Source: a bacterium
Lineage (GTDB): Bacteria > Bacillota > Bacilli > Lactobacillales > Streptococcaceae
DNA: 64,000 nt
Assembly (NCBI GenBank): GCA_905221205.1
Contig: CAJNCG010000001.1
Span: forward strand, 310,001 to 374,000
Reading direction: 5' to 3'
Of the stretch, positions 1 through 7,609 are shown in pieces (the first letter of the stretch is position 1; each line of letters begins with the position of its first letter). The notes beneath the pieces are model-generated. The model worked only from the letters and a program-made list of their open reading frames with translations, did no database searches and was not told where the DNA came from. The position numbers were made by a program, and so were the translations under genes.

Positions 1-1197
1 AACACCTTTCCACTGGTCACCATAGTTCACCAACTCTGCTTGAGCGATTTGACCAAAGTTTTTACCACCTGCTTGCACAAAGTTGTCAGGAACGAGACTG
101 TTACGAATAATCTTGTCCGCACCGTCTTCACCATTTAGCTGGGCAGCATAAGAATGGCGGTTGAAGGCAAAGTTGATAGCCTGACGGAAGTCCTTATTCA
201 GCATAGCTTCTTTAGTAGAAGTCTTTTGCTCTTCACTCGTTTTCGCAGTTTTATTGTATGACTGACGATTTACGTTAAAAGTGAAGTAATAACTACTTGA
301 GTCCTGTGGGCTATAAGTAATTTTATCTCCGTATTGTTCCAAAGTTGAAGCAAAGTTTGAGCTACTTGGGAAGAGACGAGCTGTCGTATAGGCACCTGAA
401 GAGAAGCTACGAATCAAGGATTCCTGATCTGAACCATCATAGTAAGTCAATTTGATCTTCTCGATTTTTACCTTTTCTTTATCCCAGTAGTTTGGATTTT
501 TCTCATATTCGATCAACGATTTAGACGTCAAGGTCTTCAAGATATAAGGACCATTGTAAAGAATCCCTGCTGGAGTAACTGCTCCATAATCTTTACCTGA
601 TGCCTTCAAAAACTCTTCATTTACAGGCAACATCGTTGCTGTTGTGACTTTAGAGTTCCAGAAACTTTCTGGTTTGTTTAGGGTATATTCGACTGTGTAA
701 TCGTCCAAGGCCTTGACACCAACTGTAGAGAAATCGTTCGTTTCACCAGTCATGTAGGCATCCAAGCCCTTGATTGAATTTTGGATAAGAGAAACACCGT
801 CTGACTTGCCATCAGCCACGTGTTTCAATCCTGTCACAAAGTCATGGGCTGTTACTTCTGCGTATTCTTCACCTTCTGAAGTGTACCATTTAACCCCTTT
901 ACGAAGTTTGTAGGTATAAGTCAACCCATCTTTTGACACAGACCAATCTTCAGCCAAGGAAGGAATAACATTTCCGTATTGGTCGTTTTCCATCAAGCCA
1001 TCAACCACGTTCCCGATGACATCTGTTGTAGATGTACGAGTCGCTATACTATAGTCCAAAGATGCTGGATCTACTGCATAGACATATGAAAATGTTGTCG
1101 GTGCATCTGCTTCTTTATCAGCTTTTCCACAAGCCACTAAAAGAGCTGTTGTGCTCAGGACCACTCCTGCTGTTAAGAGCCACTTTTTCGATTTCAT
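1..1197 (-). CDS. Oligopeptide ABC transporter substrate-binding lipoprotein, AmiA/AliA/AliB family (C-terminus outside window)
   Basis: Only the first 399 codons are visible because the gene runs off the left edge; family members are about 650 residues. The start at 1197 follows an AAAAGGAGATTTTT ribosome site. The N-terminus (MKSKKWLLTAGVV) is a lipoprotein signal with lipobox LLVACG, so Cys23 would be lipidated and the protein anchored outside the membrane. The body carries the SBP_bac_5 look of peptide-binding proteins (the TFSYVYAVDPASLDYS stretch and later the DFRQAINFAFNR motif). It would capture peptides for the Ami-type permease, whose genes are not here. The gene begins 22 bp after ilvE and is probably co-transcribed with it under CodY control. 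I cannot say which Ali/Ami paralogue it is without the rest. Confidence 0.9.
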   Translation of the reverse strand, partial: MKSKKWLLTAGVVLSTTALLVACGKADKEADAPTTFSYVYAVDPASLDYSIATRTSTTDVIGNVVDGLMENDQYGNVIPSLAEDWSVSKDGLTYTYKLRKGVKWYTSEGEEYAEVTAHDFVTGLKHVADGKSDGVSLIQNSIKGLDAYMTGETNDFSTVGVKALDDYTVEYTLNKPESFWNSKVTTATMLPVNEEFLKASGKDYGAVTPAGILYNGPYILKTLTSKSLIEYEKNPNYWDKEKVKIEKIKLTYYDGSDQESLIRSFSSGAYTTARLFPSSSNFASTLEQYGDKITYSPQDSSSYYFTFNVNRQSYNKTAKTSEEQKTSTKEAMLNKDFRQAINFAFNRHSYAAQLNGEDGADKIIRNSLVPDNFVQAGGKNFGQIAQAELVNYGDQWKGV

Positions 1198-1219
1198 CAA
1201 AAATCTCCTTTTGTTTATT

Positions 1220-2242
1220 TTAATCTACTTTTACAATCCAACCTTCTGGCGCTTCAATATCACCAAACTGAATACCAGTCAATTCATCATAGAGTTTACG
1301 AGTCACAGGGCCAACTTCTGTTTCACTATAGAATACATGGAAATCATCACCGTGCTGAATTCCACCAATTGGTGAAATAACTGCTGCCGTACCACAGGCA
1401 CCTGCCTCTACAAAACGATCCAGCTTATCAATTGGGACATCACCCTCAATAGGAGTCAAGCCCAAGCGGTGTTCTGCCAAATAAAGCAAAGAATATTTGG
1501 TAATAGATGGCAAGATAGATGGACTCAATGGTGTTACAAATTCATTATCAGCTGTAATTCCAAAGAAGTTAGCTGAACCGACTTCTTCAATCTTTGTATG
1601 TGTTGATGGGTCTAGGTAGATAACATCTGAGAAATGACGTGATTTAGCCAATTTCCCTGGTAAGAGACTGGCAGCATAGTTCCCACCAACCTTAGCGGCA
1701 CCTGTACCATTTGGAGCGGCACGGTCGTATTCATCCTGAATTAAGAAATTGGTTGGGACCAAACCACCCTTAAAGTAATTACCAACTGGCATAGCAAAGA
1801 TGGTGAAAATGTATTCCTCTGCTGGTTTTACTCCGATAATATCTCCTACTCCAATCAAAAGAGGACGAAGATAAAGGGTTCCACCTGTTCCGTATGGAGG
1901 TACATATTCTTCATTCGCACGGACAACCGCCTTACAAGCTTCTACAAACATATCTGTCGGAACTTGTGGCATTAAGAGACGATCACAAGTACGTTGCAGG
2001 CGTTTGGCATTTTCGTCAGGACGGAACAATTGAATACTACCATCCTTAGTACGATAAGCTTTCAAACCTTCAAATGCTTGTTGGCCATAGTGAAGACTTG
2101 GAGAAGACTCTGAAATATGCAATGTTGCATCCTCTGTAAGCTCTCCTTGATTCCATTGTCCATTTTTAAAATGAGCAATATAGCGATAAGGTAATTTCAT
2201 ATAGGAAAAACCGAGATTTTCCCAATCAATCGTTACTGTCAT
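1220..2242 (-). CDS. ilvE: Branched-chain amino acid aminotransferase
   Basis: The 340-residue protein matches class IV PLP aminotransferases of the IlvE type. It interconverts Val, Leu and Ile with their 2-oxo acids using glutamate/2-oxoglutarate. Lys184, in the AAKVGGNYAAS segment, is the expected PLP Schiff-base lysine; the FEGLKAYR motif near the N-terminus and the C-terminal GTAAVISPI motif also fit. The start has a GGAGTGGAAT site just upstream. A perfect CodY box lies upstream of its promoter, fitting repression when branched-chain amino acids are plentiful. The peptide-binding lipoprotein gene follows closely. It is separated from parC upstream by a terminator. Confidence 0.97.
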   Translation of the reverse strand: MTVTIDWENLGFSYMKLPYRYIAHFKNGQWNQGELTEDATLHISESSPSLHYGQQAFEGLKAYRTKDGSIQLFRPDENAKRLQRTCDRLLMPQVPTDMFVEACKAVVRANEEYVPPYGTGGTLYLRPLLIGVGDIIGVKPAEEYIFTIFAMPVGNYFKGGLVPTNFLIQDEYDRAAPNGTGAAKVGGNYAASLLPGKLAKSRHFSDVIYLDPSTHTKIEEVGSANFFGITADNEFVTPLSPSILPSITKYSLLYLAEHRLGLTPIEGDVPIDKLDRFVEAGACGTAAVISPIGGIQHGDDFHVFYSETEVGPVTRKLYDELTGIQFGDIEAPEGWIVKVD

Positions 2243-2276
2243 ATTCCACTCCTTATTCTAAAAACCTATTTCTTTT

Positions 2277-2304
2277 ATTCTACACTATTTTTCTAAAATA
2301 GCAA
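2277..2304 (-). promoter_or_regulatory. Promoter of ilvE with an inverted repeat in the spacer
   Basis: Reading the minus strand there is TTGCTA (2304-2299), a 16-nt spacer and TAGAAT (2282-2277). The spacer overlaps a perfect inverted repeat CTATTTT-TCT-AAAATAG at 2285-2301. That repeat could be a second, weaker CodY site (about 10 of 15 positions agree with the consensus) or another operator. Called by eye. Confidence 0.5.
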
Positions 2305-2315
2305 GTATATTTTGT

Positions 2316-2330
2316 AATTTTCAGAAAATT
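2316..2330. promoter_or_regulatory. CodY box upstream of ilvE
   Basis: The sequence AATTTTCAGAAAATT matches the CodY consensus AATTTTCWGAAAATT at all 15 positions. It lies 11 bp upstream of the ilvE -35 hexamer. CodY is the GTP/branched-chain-amino-acid-sensing regulator of Firmicutes, and ilvE and oligopeptide uptake genes are known members of streptococcal CodY regulons. Confidence 0.9.
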
Positions 2331-2332
2331 TC

Positions 2333-2368
2333 TTCAATAAAAAGAACCAGCCCTTAGAACTGATTCTT
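2333..2368 (-). terminator. Intrinsic terminator of parC
   Basis: On the minus strand the stem AAGAATCAG / CTGGTTCTT (one T-G pair) is followed by a T-rich run. It starts within 10 bp of the parC stop codon. Confidence 0.75.
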
Positions 2369-2376
2369 CATTTCAC

Positions 2377-4848
2377 TTATTTGACTTCTGTAAATATCTC
2401 TTTAAGATAAGCGTCAAAAACTTCTTCATCGGAAATGGTATCGGATATAAAGCTACCGTTGCTGGTTCGTTCTGACAGATTCAAGTCTTGCAATCGGCTT
2501 TCATAGATTGTTCCTTTATTGGATTGGACAAACAGAATCTGGTCGTTTTCTTCTACTTCTGTACTAAAGAGGTCACCTACAAATCCTTGCTCTGAAACTG
2601 CTCCTGCTAAGAAGACACGATGCGGTTTGTTTTTCAACTCACGCAAGACTTGTAGTCCTCGTTTGGCACGGCTGGTTGCTGGAATTTCCTCTATAGAAAC
2701 ACGTTTCAAGCTTCCACGTTGCGTCAAGAGGTAGAAGGATGAGGTGTTACAGATAAAGGCTGCCTGAAGCGTATCATCTGCTTTCAAGTTCATAGCCTTG
2801 ACCCCTGCAGCCTTGGCACCGACGACTGGTACCTCTTCGATATTGAAACGAAGGGCATAACCATTTTGGCTAATCAAAAGAACATCATCCAGTTTAATCG
2901 GAGCCACTGCTACAATCTGGTCTGTCTCGTCTTTAAGCTTAGCATACTTAACAGACTTAGACTTGTAGGTCCGCCATGGGGTGAATTCTTTTCGTTCTAC
3001 ACGCTTGATTTGACCGAGACGAGTGGCTGCAAAATAAGTTGTCGCATCATCAAACTGATCCACGACTTCCACATAAAGTATTTCTTCGTTGGTTTCAAAG
3101 TTTGTAATGGTCTGACTCAGATGCTCTCCGATATCCTTCCAACGAATATCTGCCAATTCATGGATTGGTCGATAGATGACATTTCCAAGACTTGTGAACA
3201 TCAAGAGGTGCTGGGTTGTCTTGGCAGCTTGCACAAAAATCAAACGATCGTCGTCACGTTTGCCAATTTCTTCCAGCGTTGAAGCCGCAAAGGAACGTGG
3301 GCTGGTACGCTTGATGTAACCTGCCTTGGTCACGCTGACGTAGGTATCTTCCTCGGCGATCAGACTAGCTGTATCAATCTCGATTGCTTTTGCAGTGTCT
3401 TCTAAAGAACTCAAACGCGGAGTCGCAAATTTCTTCTTAACCTCACGAAGTTCTTTCTTCATGAGATTGTACATAGTCCGTTCATCACCGATGATGGCTG
3501 CAAGCATGGCAATCTTTTCACGAAGTTCTGCCTCTTCTTCCTGTAAGACAACCACATCGGTATTGGTCAAACGGTAAAGTTGCAAGGTAACAATGGCCTC
3601 AGCCTGCTCTTCTGTAAAATCATAGCTGACCTTGAGGTTTTCCTTGGCATCAGCTTTATTCTCAGAAGCACGGATAAGGGCAATGACTTCGTCCAAAATC
3701 GAAATTACACGAATCAAACCTTCGACGATATGGAGACGTTTCTCAGCCTTTTCCTTATCATAGCGGGAACGCGCCAAAATCACTTCACGACGGTGGGCGA
3801 TGTAGCTAGACAAAATTGGGACAATCCCAACCTGACGAGGTGTGAAATTGTCAATCGCCACCATGTTAAAGTTATAATTGATTTGTAGGTCAGTATATTT
3901 GAATAGATAATTGAGAACAAGCTCCGTATTGGCGTCTTTCTTTAGTTCAATAGCAATGCGAAGACCGTCACGGTCAGACTCATCACGAACCTCAGCAATA
4001 CCTGCTACCTTGTTATTGACACGAACATCATCGATTTTCTTGACCAGATTGGCCTTGTTGATTTCATAAGGAATCTCAGTAATAACAATTTGTTCCTTAC
4101 CACCTTTTAGCTTTTCAATTTCAGTCTTAGAACGAACAACCACGCGCCCTTTCCCAGTTTCATAGGCCTTCTTGATTTCATCACGACCCTGAATGATTCC
4201 TCCAGTCGGGAAGTCTGGTCCAGGCAAGAATTCCATGAGTTTATCAACCTTTGCAGTTGGGTGGTCAATCATGTAAACCGATGCATCGATGACCTCAGCT
4301 AAATTATGAGGTGGAATATCTGTGGCATAACCAGCTGAAATACCAGTCGATCCATTTACCAAGAGATTTGGAAAGGCTGCTGGTAAGACCGTTGGTTCTT
4401 TCTCGGTATCATCAAAGTTCCAAGCAAAAGGAACTGTCTTTTTCTCGATATCCTGAAGAAGATAACCAGCAATCTCAGACAAGCGAGCCTCGGTATAACG
4501 CATAGCCGCAGGCGGATCTCCGTCCATAGAACCGTTATTACCGTGCATTTCAACTAGAATCTCACGATTTTTCCAGTCCTGTGACATACGAACCATGGCA
4601 TCATAGATAGAACTGTCACCGTGGGGGTGGAAATTCCCCATGATGTTACCGACAGACTTGGCCGACTTACGATAGCTCTTGTCAAAAGTATTGCCATCCT
4701 TATTCATAGAATAAAGAATACGACGCTGAACCGGCTTCAAACCATCACGAATATCTGGCAAAGCCCGGTCTTGAATAATGTATTTGGAGTAGCGACCAAA
4801 GCGCTCTCCCATGATGTCCTCCAGGGACATGTTTTGAATTTTAAACAT
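2377..4848 (-). CDS. parC: DNA topoisomerase IV subunit A
   Basis: The 823-residue protein is the DNA-cleaving subunit of topoisomerase IV, which decatenates chromosomes with ParE. The catalytic Tyr118 sits in the AAMRYTEARL motif and the C-terminal half holds the beta-pinwheel repeats. The quinolone-determining region reads HPHGDSSIYDAM with Ser79, Asp83 and Lys137 all unmutated, so no classical fluoroquinolone-resistance change is present. Gly52 and Asp91 are residues I recall as typical of viridans rather than standard pneumococcal ParC. The N-terminus is MFKIQN; a weak AAGAAAG site precedes it. Three accessory genes separate it from parE, all on the same strand. Confidence 0.97.
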   Translation of the reverse strand: MFKIQNMSLEDIMGERFGRYSKYIIQDRALPDIRDGLKPVQRRILYSMNKDGNTFDKSYRKSAKSVGNIMGNFHPHGDSSIYDAMVRMSQDWKNREILVEMHGNNGSMDGDPPAAMRYTEARLSEIAGYLLQDIEKKTVPFAWNFDDTEKEPTVLPAAFPNLLVNGSTGISAGYATDIPPHNLAEVIDASVYMIDHPTAKVDKLMEFLPGPDFPTGGIIQGRDEIKKAYETGKGRVVVRSKTEIEKLKGGKEQIVITEIPYEINKANLVKKIDDVRVNNKVAGIAEVRDESDRDGLRIAIELKKDANTELVLNYLFKYTDLQINYNFNMVAIDNFTPRQVGIVPILSSYIAHRREVILARSRYDKEKAEKRLHIVEGLIRVISILDEVIALIRASENKADAKENLKVSYDFTEEQAEAIVTLQLYRLTNTDVVVLQEEEAELREKIAMLAAIIGDERTMYNLMKKELREVKKKFATPRLSSLEDTAKAIEIDTASLIAEEDTYVSVTKAGYIKRTSPRSFAASTLEEIGKRDDDRLIFVQAAKTTQHLLMFTSLGNVIYRPIHELADIRWKDIGEHLSQTITNFETNEEILYVEVVDQFDDATTYFAATRLGQIKRVERKEFTPWRTYKSKSVKYAKLKDETDQIVAVAPIKLDDVLLISQNGYALRFNIEEVPVVGAKAAGVKAMNLKADDTLQAAFICNTSSFYLLTQRGSLKRVSIEEIPATSRAKRGLQVLRELKNKPHRVFLAGAVSEQGFVGDLFSTEVEENDQILFVQSNKGTIYESRLQDLNLSERTSNGSFISDTISDEEVFDAYLKEIFTEVK

Positions 4849-4923
4849 GACTATAAACTTTCTTAATTTAAATTATTCCTTCTAGCTAAAATTCTTTACA
4901 GTTTAAACTTACTATTGATACTA

Positions 4924-6111
4924 TCACCTAATACTTTCATCTAGTACTTTTTCCACCCTATATAAAAAACAGATTAAGTAAAATATAACGAATAAAAACA
5001 AAATAAATATATTATAAAAATTGAGTTTTCCACAAAAAAAATAAAAAATAATGAAAACGGAAAAGAAAAAATATATCAAAGAAGAAATCTTCGAAGGCCA
5101 TCTCCTTCTAACCGATACAAGTTTATACTGATACTTTTTAGAAAAATCTCTTTTTTCGTAAGTAATCCCCTCAGAATATACATTCAATTGAGAATTGCAA
5201 AACGATATAAATAATAGATAAATAATGAATGACAAAATGATATAAATAATATTTTTATATTCAAAAAATAATAACCAAAAACTAATAGTAAGGAATATAG
5301 TTGGCATGATGAATCCTAATAACCAATCAAATATACTAGATATCAAAGTCCATATAGTCTCGATTTTTTGAAACATGAAAGAGAAATTATCAAAAACTGT
5401 TTCACCAATGGCTGTTTCTAACTTCTTATCAAAATTAGATTTTGAAAACTTAATATTAGTATATACATATTTTTCATTGTTTTTTTTCCTATGTTTTAGA
5501 GCATCCTCAACAGTGGAAATATCCATACTTTTTTCATAATCCCAAATTATTTCTAATCTTTTCAACAAAGGGTATCTTTGCCCCTCTTTATTCAAATTAT
5601 CAAAATTACTGATTATGTACACTGCTCTTAGTGAAAGAATTAATAACAAAAGTATCAAAATAATATTAAATAGATATTCATATTCACTCACACTATTGAC
5701 TATATTTTGAAACGATTTTTGAATTTGTTCCCAAGTAGTTTCTGGTAATATCTTTGAGATAAATGTATTTGTACTTAAAAAAGTTAGGATTCCTATAATT
5801 ATGTCCTTAATTGAAAAAGTTAACTGATTACCTTTTTTCTCTACAAATTTAATATAATCTTCAAATTCTTCCTTCGTGATACCATAATCTAATAACTTGG
5901 AGCGTAATTCAAATAGAATTCTATCAATCTCAAAAACTGTAGTATATTTTTTGTTTAATATAGTACCATTCATTCTATGCCAGTTCTTGTATTGTTTCTC
6001 AATTATAATAAACAACGGTGAATCATTAAATTTTTTACTTCTACGTTTCCTAAATTCGATAAAAGTTAAAAAAGCAATTAAAAACAGAACCATCGTTAGC
6101 GCTTCAGACAT
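4924..6111 (-). CDS. Unrecognised AT-rich multi-pass membrane protein
   Basis: I do not recognise this 395-residue protein. It has one hydrophobic segment at residues 5-20, a charged cytoplasmic-looking stretch (about 21-140), a strong segment at about 147-167, another soluble stretch (about 170-250), and then at least four more membrane segments (about 262-283, 287-305, 344-360, 366-384). It is rich in Ile, Phe, Lys and Asn, and its DNA is clearly more AT-rich than parE or parC, which suggests acquisition. The start has a strong AAAGGAGG site. It lies 53 bp after the RelA/SpoT-like gene and 75 bp before parC, all in one direction. A functional link with the RelA/SpoT-like gene is inference only. 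Confidence 0.75.
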   Translation of the reverse strand: MSEALTMVLFLIAFLTFIEFRKRRSKKFNDSPLFIIIEKQYKNWHRMNGTILNKKYTTVFEIDRILFELRSKLLDYGITKEEFEDYIKFVEKKGNQLTFSIKDIIIGILTFLSTNTFISKILPETTWEQIQKSFQNIVNSVSEYEYLFNIILILLLLILSLRAVYIISNFDNLNKEGQRYPLLKRLEIIWDYEKSMDISTVEDALKHRKKNNEKYVYTNIKFSKSNFDKKLETAIGETVFDNFSFMFQKIETIWTLISSIFDWLLGFIMPTIFLTISFWLLFFEYKNIIYIILSFIIYLLFISFCNSQLNVYSEGITYEKRDFSKKYQYKLVSVRRRWPSKISSLIYFFFSVFIIFYFFCGKLNFYNIFILFLFVIFYLICFLYRVEKVLDESIR

Positions 6112-6164
6112 TGAATCCTCCTTTATCTAAACATCACGTTAGTTATTAGTGAGTGTAACTATTT

Positions 6165-6725
6165 TCATCCCAGAAATCCTCGTTTATACTTGATATGACT
6201 GGCGATATTGCTATCTACATCTTTCTTATCCCAAAGTTGAAGTTCCCATGGGTAATAAAAATTACTTTTATTTTTAAAATAGATATGAATACCAACATAG
6301 CCATCTTTATCACGTAAATACCAGTTTTTTAGTCCGTACATCTCTTGCCAATCATCTAATTTCTCCATGACTTGAGCTATCTCTTTGGAACTTAAAATCA
6401 TACGAGCACCAAAAATATCATTAAGAATGGAATTAACAGGATAGCCCTCTTGACGCTCAGAAAAACGTGTAATTTTATCTAAAATAGACTCAGAAGTTTT
6501 AACACGATAAACATAGGCAATATCTTGGACATCCGCTTTCATCAGATAGTCATTAATTGACTCATGTAAATTCAGACGGTAGGCCAAAATCGCTTTCGTC
6601 GGAACTTTTGAAAAGGTATGCTTGAGATTGATTTTCTCCACCTTACCCGTTTCAAAATAATCTTTAGAATACTCTAGATGAATACGATTAATCTCTGTAA
6701 TGAGGCGTTCCACTTTTTCAATCAT
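6165..6725 (-). CDS. Small RelA/SpoT synthetase-domain-like protein
   Basis: The 186-residue protein shows the motifs of (p)ppGpp synthetase domains in the right order: YRVKTSESILDKI (73-85), NDIFGARMIL (102-111, Asp103 as metal ligand), GYVGIH (142-147), WELQLWD (160-166, Glu161 as catalytic base) and ASHIKYKR near the C-terminus. It lacks hydrolase, TGS and ACT domains. That is the size range of small alarmone synthetases, but the motifs diverge from RelP/RelQ. Members of this fold include alarmone synthetases and toxSAS toxins that pyrophosphorylate tRNA; I cannot tell which applies. The start follows AGAGGAGAAG. It sits between the ANT-like gene (29 bp) and the membrane-protein gene (53 bp). 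Confidence 0.75.
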   Translation of the reverse strand: MIEKVERLITEINRIHLEYSKDYFETGKVEKINLKHTFSKVPTKAILAYRLNLHESINDYLMKADVQDIAYVYRVKTSESILDKITRFSERQEGYPVNSILNDIFGARMILSSKEIAQVMEKLDDWQEMYGLKNWYLRDKDGYVGIHIYFKNKSNFYYPWELQLWDKKDVDSNIASHIKYKRGFLG

Positions 6726-6754
6726 GAGTCTTCTCCTCTCACTTTTTCATTTTT

Positions 6755-7582
6755 CTAGTTATTCCCAAACTTCTTCACTCTCTCCTCAGCATACTCAATC
6801 ATCTTCTCAGCCACTTCTTTATCGTAGTCAAATCCCATTTTTTGAGCAAGGTATTGAGCCTCTCGGTGGAAAAGTTTCATTGTAGCGTACAAGGATTGGG
6901 TGAGTTTTTCTATACTTGAAAAATCAAGCAGATTTGATAATTCCTTTTCTTTCTCAGCAGGTAAATAGTTAAAGAGATTCTTGTAATTCTTGCCGACGTC
7001 TACTGTTCCCTTATCACTTGCTACCTGCCAAACTAAGACTTTTAAGAGTTCTTGTTGGCAAATACCGTAGAGATGATCCGTCGCATAGATGACTTGCTTG
7101 CGACAGATTCCTTTGACTACATAGGCTGACACCCACCAAAATTCATTGCAGGAATTTTTAAAATCTGTTTCAGTAGCTGGGGTTGTCCAGTAACGCTCTA
7201 GATTTGGGAAATAGGATTCAAATAAATTTTCTGGATCTTCTAAAATAGTAAATCCTGCTTCACTGTCCACCCATTCTTGAATGTGTTCTTTAAGGCAGAG
7301 GATCAAATCGATACGATTGCCATCTTCAAAGAGCATGAGATAGAGACGACGATTACCAAGACTAACTTCTTGCTCGATAATGCGTTTGCCGAACTGGTCC
7401 AACCAAGAAAAGTCACTCGTTAAATGATCTATGTCATCCACAATATAGACCACATCGTAGTCTTGAAATTCATCTTTTGGCGCCTTTGTATCAGTTCGTG
7501 AACCAGACATGGCGACAGCTTTGACTTGTAAAGTTTTGGCTGTTTGTAAAATCACATCGAGCATTTCTGTTTCAGTTCTCAT
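6755..7582 (-). CDS. ANT(6)/AadE-like aminoglycoside (streptomycin) adenylyltransferase family protein
   Basis: The protein resembles the AadE/AadK nucleotidyltransferases, which transfer AMP to streptomycin. The nucleotidyltransferase signature is present: GSRTD followed by FQDYDVVYIVDD, giving the two metal-binding aspartates. The MRTETEMLD start (275 residues) is family-typical; an in-frame ATG at 7594 would add four residues, and neither has a strong ribosome site. The gene starts 15-27 bp after parE and is likely read with it. An ant-like gene between parE and parC has been described in viridans streptococci, and this matches it. Whether it confers streptomycin resistance cannot be judged from sequence. 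Confidence 0.85.
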   Translation of the reverse strand: MRTETEMLDVILQTAKTLQVKAVAMSGSRTDTKAPKDEFQDYDVVYIVDDIDHLTSDFSWLDQFGKRIIEQEVSLGNRRLYLMLFEDGNRIDLILCLKEHIQEWVDSEAGFTILEDPENLFESYFPNLERYWTTPATETDFKNSCNEFWWVSAYVVKGICRKQVIYATDHLYGICQQELLKVLVWQVASDKGTVDVGKNYKNLFNYLPAEKEKELSNLLDFSSIEKLTQSLYATMKLFHREAQYLAQKMGFDYDKEVAEKMIEYAEERVKKFGNN

Positions 7583-7609
7583 GTTAATACCCATTCGTTA
7601 AAAACCGAC

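Noticed and set aside
2519..4866. Several plus-strand open frames of 60-140 codons across parC
   Set aside because: They lie antisense inside a conserved gene, have no ribosome sites and encode no recognisable protein.
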